A DNA stretch of 64,000 bases from Acinetobacter wuhouensis (lineage in GTDB: Bacteria > Pseudomonadota > Gammaproteobacteria > Pseudomonadales > Moraxellaceae). The notes under the pieces were generated by a model. The model saw nothing but the letters and a program-made list of their open reading frames with translations. It was not told the DNA's origin and ran no database searches. The stretch's first letter is position 1; every line of letters begins with the position of its first letter. Made by a program: the position numbers and the translations under genes. Shown here piece after piece: positions 61,155 to 64,000 of this stretch. The stretch covers positions 372,001-436,000 of the forward strand of contig NZ_CP031716.1 in assembly GCF_001696605.3 (NCBI RefSeq), read 5' to 3'.

Positions 61155-62054
61155 ATGAAAAAGATTAAATGTGCATTGATCGGTCCAGGGAATATTGGTA
61201 CTGATTTACTTTATAAATTACAACGCAGTGAGTTTTTAGAACCTGTATGGATGGTAGGGATTGACCCAACATCTGAAGGTCTGGCACGTGCTGCAAAAAT
61301 GGGCATTAAAACCACTGCTGAAGGTGTCGATGGTCTGCTTCCTCATGTGATTGCTGACGACATTAAAATTGCTTTTGATGCGACTTCTGCATACGTACAT
61401 GCTGAAAACAGCCGTAAGCTCAACGAGCTTGGCGTACAGATGATTGACTTAACGCCTGCGGCGATTGGTCCATTCTGTGTACCACCTGTAAACCTTGAAG
61501 CTTTGCTTGAAGCAGGTGATTTGCCAAATGTAAACATGGTGACTTGTGGTGGTCAGGCAACCATTCCGATGGTGGCTGCGATTTCACGTGTACAGGCGGT
61601 TGAGTATGGTGAAATTATTGCCACTGTATCGACCAAATCAGTCGGTCCAGGTACACGTAAAAATATTGATGAATTTACCCGTACGACTGCGGGCGCGATT
61701 GAGCAGGTGGGCGGTGCAAAAGCGGGTAAAGCGATCATTATCATTAACCCAGCTGAGCCACCACTGATGATGCGTGACACAGTGCATTGCCTGGTGGAAG
61801 GCGAACCTGACCAGGCAGCAATCACTGAATCTGTGCATGCCATGATCAAGGAAGTTCAGAAATACGTACCAGGTTATAAACTGGTCAATGGTCCTGTATT
61901 TGATGGCAACCGTGTATCTATGTTCCTGGAAGTTGAAGGTCTGGGTGACTATTTACCCAAATATGCAGGCAACCTCGACATCATGACCGCAGCTGCTGCA
62001 CGTACTGCAGAAATGTTTGCAGAACGTCTGATCGCTAACCAAGTAGAAGCATAA
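61155..62054 (+). CDS. mhpF: Acetaldehyde dehydrogenase (acylating)
   Basis: This enzyme converts acetaldehyde and CoA to acetyl-CoA with NAD+ and works in a channelled complex with the aldolase. The ~299-residue protein has the NAD-binding [49 protein letters not shown], the catalytic Cys in [37 protein letters not shown] and [15 protein letters not shown] 61155 ([15 protein letters not shown]) is preferred over TTG 61149. It is followed by mhpE after 11 bp, in line with the DmpF/DmpG-type bifunctional complex. Confidence 0.93.
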   Translation: MKKIKCALIGPGNIGTDLLYKLQRSEFLEPVWMVGIDPTSEGLARAAKMGIKTTAEGVDGLLPHVIADDIKIAFDATSAYVHAENSRKLNELGVQMIDLTPAAIGPFCVPPVNLEALLEAGDLPNVNMVTCGGQATIPMVAAISRVQAVEYGEIIATVSTKSVGPGTRKNIDEFTRTTAGAIEQVGGAKAGKAIIIINPAEPPLMMRDTVHCLVEGEPDQAAITESVHAMIKEVQKYVPGYKLVNGPVFDGNRVSMFLEVEGLGDYLPKYAGNLDIMTAAAARTAEMFAERLIANQVEA

Positions 62055-62065
62055 GGAGCATCTTC

Positions 62066-63085
62066 ATGTCTAAGATTATTATTAATGATATGACTTTACG
62101 TGATGGTATGCACCCGATGCGCCATCAAACTACCCCTGAGCAAATGGTTGCGATTGCAATTGCACTCGATGATGCGGGTGTCCCGTTAATCGAAGTGACG
62201 CATGGTGATGGTTTAGGTGGTAACTCGGTTAACTACGGTTTTGCTGCTGCAACTGATGAAGAATACTTAAAAGCCGTTATTCCGAATTTAAAACAAGCTA
62301 AAGTATCAGCTTTACTGTTACCTGGAATCGGTACGGTTGACCATCTGAAAATGGCACATGATGTGGGTGTCGCAACGATTCGTGTGGCAACGCATTCAAC
62401 TGAAGCCGATGTTTCTGAACAGCATATTACTGCTGCACGTAAACTTGGTATGGACACCGTGGGCTTCTTGATGATGGCACACATGGCTACTCCTGAGAAA
62501 TTACTCGAAGAAGCACAGAAAATGGTGTCTTACGGTGCAAACTGTATTTACGTGACTGACTCAGCAGGTTATATGCTTCCACAGGATGTGACTGATCGTG
62601 TCGGTATCTTACGTGCTAATCTTGCTTCTGATATCGAAATCGGTTTCCACGGTCACCATAACTTAGGCATGGGCGTAGCGAACTCTGTGGCTGCAGTTGA
62701 TGCAGGTGCAAAACGTGTCGATTTAGCATCTGCAGGTTTAGGTGCAGGTGCGGGTAATACACCACTTGAACTGTTTGTTGCTGTGGCGAACCGTATGCAG
62801 ATGGAAACAGGTGTGGATCTGTTCAAAGTACAGGATATTGCTGAAGAGTTGATTGTACCGATGATGCAACAACCGATTCGTGCGGATCGTGATGCAGCGA
62901 CTTTAGGTTATGCAGGCGTGTATTCTTCATTCCTGTTGTTTGCTAAACGTGCTGAAGCAAAATATGGTGTATCAGCTCGTGAAATTCTGCTTGAACTGGG
63001 TCGCCGTGGTACGGTGGGTGGTCAGGAAGATATGATCGAAGATCTTGCATTGACTATGTCTAAAGCTAAAGAGGCGAATGCTTAA
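62066..63085 (+). CDS. mhpE: 4-hydroxy-2-oxovalerate aldolase
   Basis: The aldolase splits 4-hydroxy-2-oxopentanoate into pyruvate and acetaldehyde, which is passed to the dehydrogenase. The 339-residue protein has the conserved [69 protein letters not shown] and [23 protein letters not shown], which provides the metal-binding His pair. [20 protein letters not shown] is near the C-terminus. A strong ribosome site AAGGAGC precedes ATG 62066. It is the last gene of the operon. Confidence 0.94.
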   Translation: MSKIIINDMTLRDGMHPMRHQTTPEQMVAIAIALDDAGVPLIEVTHGDGLGGNSVNYGFAAATDEEYLKAVIPNLKQAKVSALLLPGIGTVDHLKMAHDVGVATIRVATHSTEADVSEQHITAARKLGMDTVGFLMMAHMATPEKLLEEAQKMVSYGANCIYVTDSAGYMLPQDVTDRVGILRANLASDIEIGFHGHHNLGMGVANSVAAVDAGAKRVDLASAGLGAGAGNTPLELFVAVANRMQMETGVDLFKVQDIAEELIVPMMQQPIRADRDAATLGYAGVYSSFLLFAKRAEAKYGVSAREILLELGRRGTVGGQEDMIEDLALTMSKAKEANA

Positions 63086-63115
63086 AACGCTGATGAGCAA
63101 TATTGTTTAAGAAAG

Positions 63116-63146
63116 AAAAAGTACAGGATTGATCCTGTACTTTTTT
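63116..63146. terminator. Bidirectional terminator after mhpE
   Basis: AAAAAGTACAGGAT-TG-ATCCTGTAC followed by TTTTTT is a perfect 9-bp stem with a minimal loop, 30 bp after mhpE. It also lies beyond the porin gene on the opposite strand. Confidence 0.9.
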
Positions 63147-63204
63147 ATGGATTGGAAAATTTAACACTAATTATCAGGTCAAGTACCAAATCAAGTCTTA
63201 ACGA

Positions 63205-64000
63205 TTAGAAAAAATATCCAATTGAAAAAGCAAACATTTTATTGGTGTCCTGATTGTCACCTTGAGCAAGTGAAGTGCTACTACCACCGACAGCAGGGTC
63301 ATTTTTACTGATGATATATTCTGCTTGAACACCAATGTCTTTATAGAAGAAATATACACCCGCATTGATTCGTTCTGAATCTAGATATCCTTGTTGATCC
63401 TTATAGTATTTTCCATAAGACAGATAAGGCTTAATTTCAGGAACATTTTCAAAAGGTTGTTTAATTGAGTAATTGATTTCACTCAACATAAACTTTCCAT
63501 CATTTGCAACTTGATAAGAGTAATCTCGAGCACCTAAGGTCGAATCATTTGGACGTAATGCATCTGCATTATCTACTTTTTGTTGCCCTGCGATAATCAA
63601 CCACTGCCAGTTTTGATAATCCGTTGTTGCAAATGCATTCCAAGAGTCTCGTTTACCCGTTTCACCACTGATTCGATTGTCTAAGTCAGAGTGCAAATAT
63701 GAAGCACCAACTTCAGTTTTAAAGTTTTTTTCTGAATCTATGTTAAATGTTTTGGCAAAGCGTGTAGCCCATATATTTTCTTCCTCAATATGTGTGCCAT
63801 TTTCAATGTCATCCGCCTCCACATAACTCACACCATAACGGCTTGAATCTTTACTGACACCTTTAAAATTTCCACCATCTTTTGGATAAAATCCGAGTGT
63901 AAACGCATAATCATTTTGATTTAACTTGTACTTAACACCGACGTTTTCTACACCTTCAAAGCCCATTGATGAAAAGAGCGAACCATAGTTGGTATTCCCC
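63205..64000 (-). CDS. Outer-membrane porin (partial, N-terminus off window)
   Basis: The frame runs without stop to the window end, reading GNTNYGSLFSSMGFEGVENVGVKYKLNQ from the minus strand, so the signal peptide and first strands lie beyond 64000. The visible 265 residues have alternating beta strands rich in Tyr, Asn and Asp with typical turns (YAFTLGFYPKDGGNFKG, YGVSYVEADDIENG, KPYLSYGKYYKDQQGYLD, GVYFFYKDIGVQAEYIISKND). They end MFAFSIGYFF, with the C-terminal Phe recognised by the BAM complex. It is a porin-like barrel; the solute is unknown. It is convergent with the mhpD-F-E operon. Confidence 0.8.
   Translation of the reverse strand, partial: GNTNYGSLFSSMGFEGVENVGVKYKLNQNDYAFTLGFYPKDGGNFKGVSKDSSRYGVSYVEADDIENGTHIEEENIWATRFAKTFNIDSEKNFKTEVGASYLHSDLDNRISGETGKRDSWNAFATTDYQNWQWLIIAGQQKVDNADALRPNDSTLGARDYSYQVANDGKFMLSEINYSIKQPFENVPEIKPYLSYGKYYKDQQGYLDSERINAGVYFFYKDIGVQAEYIISKNDPAVGGSSTSLAQGDNQDTNKMFAFSIGYFF

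Noticed and set aside
1..64000. CRISPR array, prophage, integron or insertion sequence
   Set aside because: No regular direct repeats with unique spacers, no integrase, transposase or structural phage gene, and no attachment-site repeat at the tRNA-Lys genes were seen.

Overview
The window looks like a chromosome segment of an Acinetobacter species (Gammaproteobacteria, Moraxellaceae). The grounds are low-GC DNA with A/T-ending codons, the recC-recB-recD order, a fused double-domain PPK2 of the kind first described as Pap in A. johnsonii, the ubiE-ubiJ-ubiB operon, and RNase E and tRNA-Lys genes of the expected type. I see no transposase, phage gene, CRISPR array or rRNA, so most of it is core chromosome with small accessory insertions. 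Species cannot be fixed from this window.

Layout. 1-2713 (minus) is the ubiquinone operon ubiE-ubiJ-ubiB, with ubiB cut by the window edge. 2866-5968 holds a FFLEELY-type protein, polyphosphate:AMP phosphotransferase and a small membrane-associated protein. 6152-15548 is the complete recCBD nuclease-helicase operon; recD begins with a 12-bp tandem repeat whose units resemble DnaA boxes. 15549-16200 is non-coding, with two strong intrinsic terminators that suggest one or two small RNAs. 16201-20427 has a serine hydrolase and rpsO-pnp with a long leader hairpin. 20547-21773 is a glycosyltransferase-like accessory gene lying between two diverged copies of the pnp-corA junction. 22068-29032 carries corA, a YdcH-type protein, the CbpA/CbpM chaperone pair, a DUF2147 protein, hslO and a Kef-type antiporter. 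29199-39684 is mostly poorly characterised: two methyltransferases, exported proteins and lipoproteins including a chagasin-like protease inhibitor, a hydrolase-like protein, a desaturase with a divergent TetR regulator, a D-2-hydroxyacid dehydrogenase and two related hydrophilic repeat proteins.

39814-44487 contains glyQ-glyS followed in the same operon by a two-gene cassette (nucleotidyltransferase-fold protein plus a helical partner). The cassette is bounded downstream by a second, diverged copy of the glyS 3' end. 44563-49560 is rich in membrane proteins (SLC13-type carrier, TSUP permease, HPP-CBS protein, PspC). Three tRNA-Lys genes lie at 50676-51361, then an acyl-CoA synthetase. rne and rluC are divergent across an 800-bp leader region, followed by a HAD phosphatase. 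The last section is an mhpDFE-like lower meta-cleavage operon behind a sigma-54-like promoter, and a partial outer-membrane porin.

Working together: PNPase and RNase E are the RNA degradosome enzymes. RecBCD handles double-strand breaks and incoming linear DNA. Hsp33, CbpA/CbpM and the hydrophilic repeat proteins fit stress tolerance. MhpD-F-E convert 2-hydroxypentadienoate to pyruvate and acetyl-CoA.

The most unusual signals are the two places where an accessory gene or gene pair sits between diverged duplicates of a core-gene junction (pnp/corA and glyS), the DnaA-box-like 12-bp repeat inside recD, and the sigma-54-like promoter before an isolated mhpDFE block.
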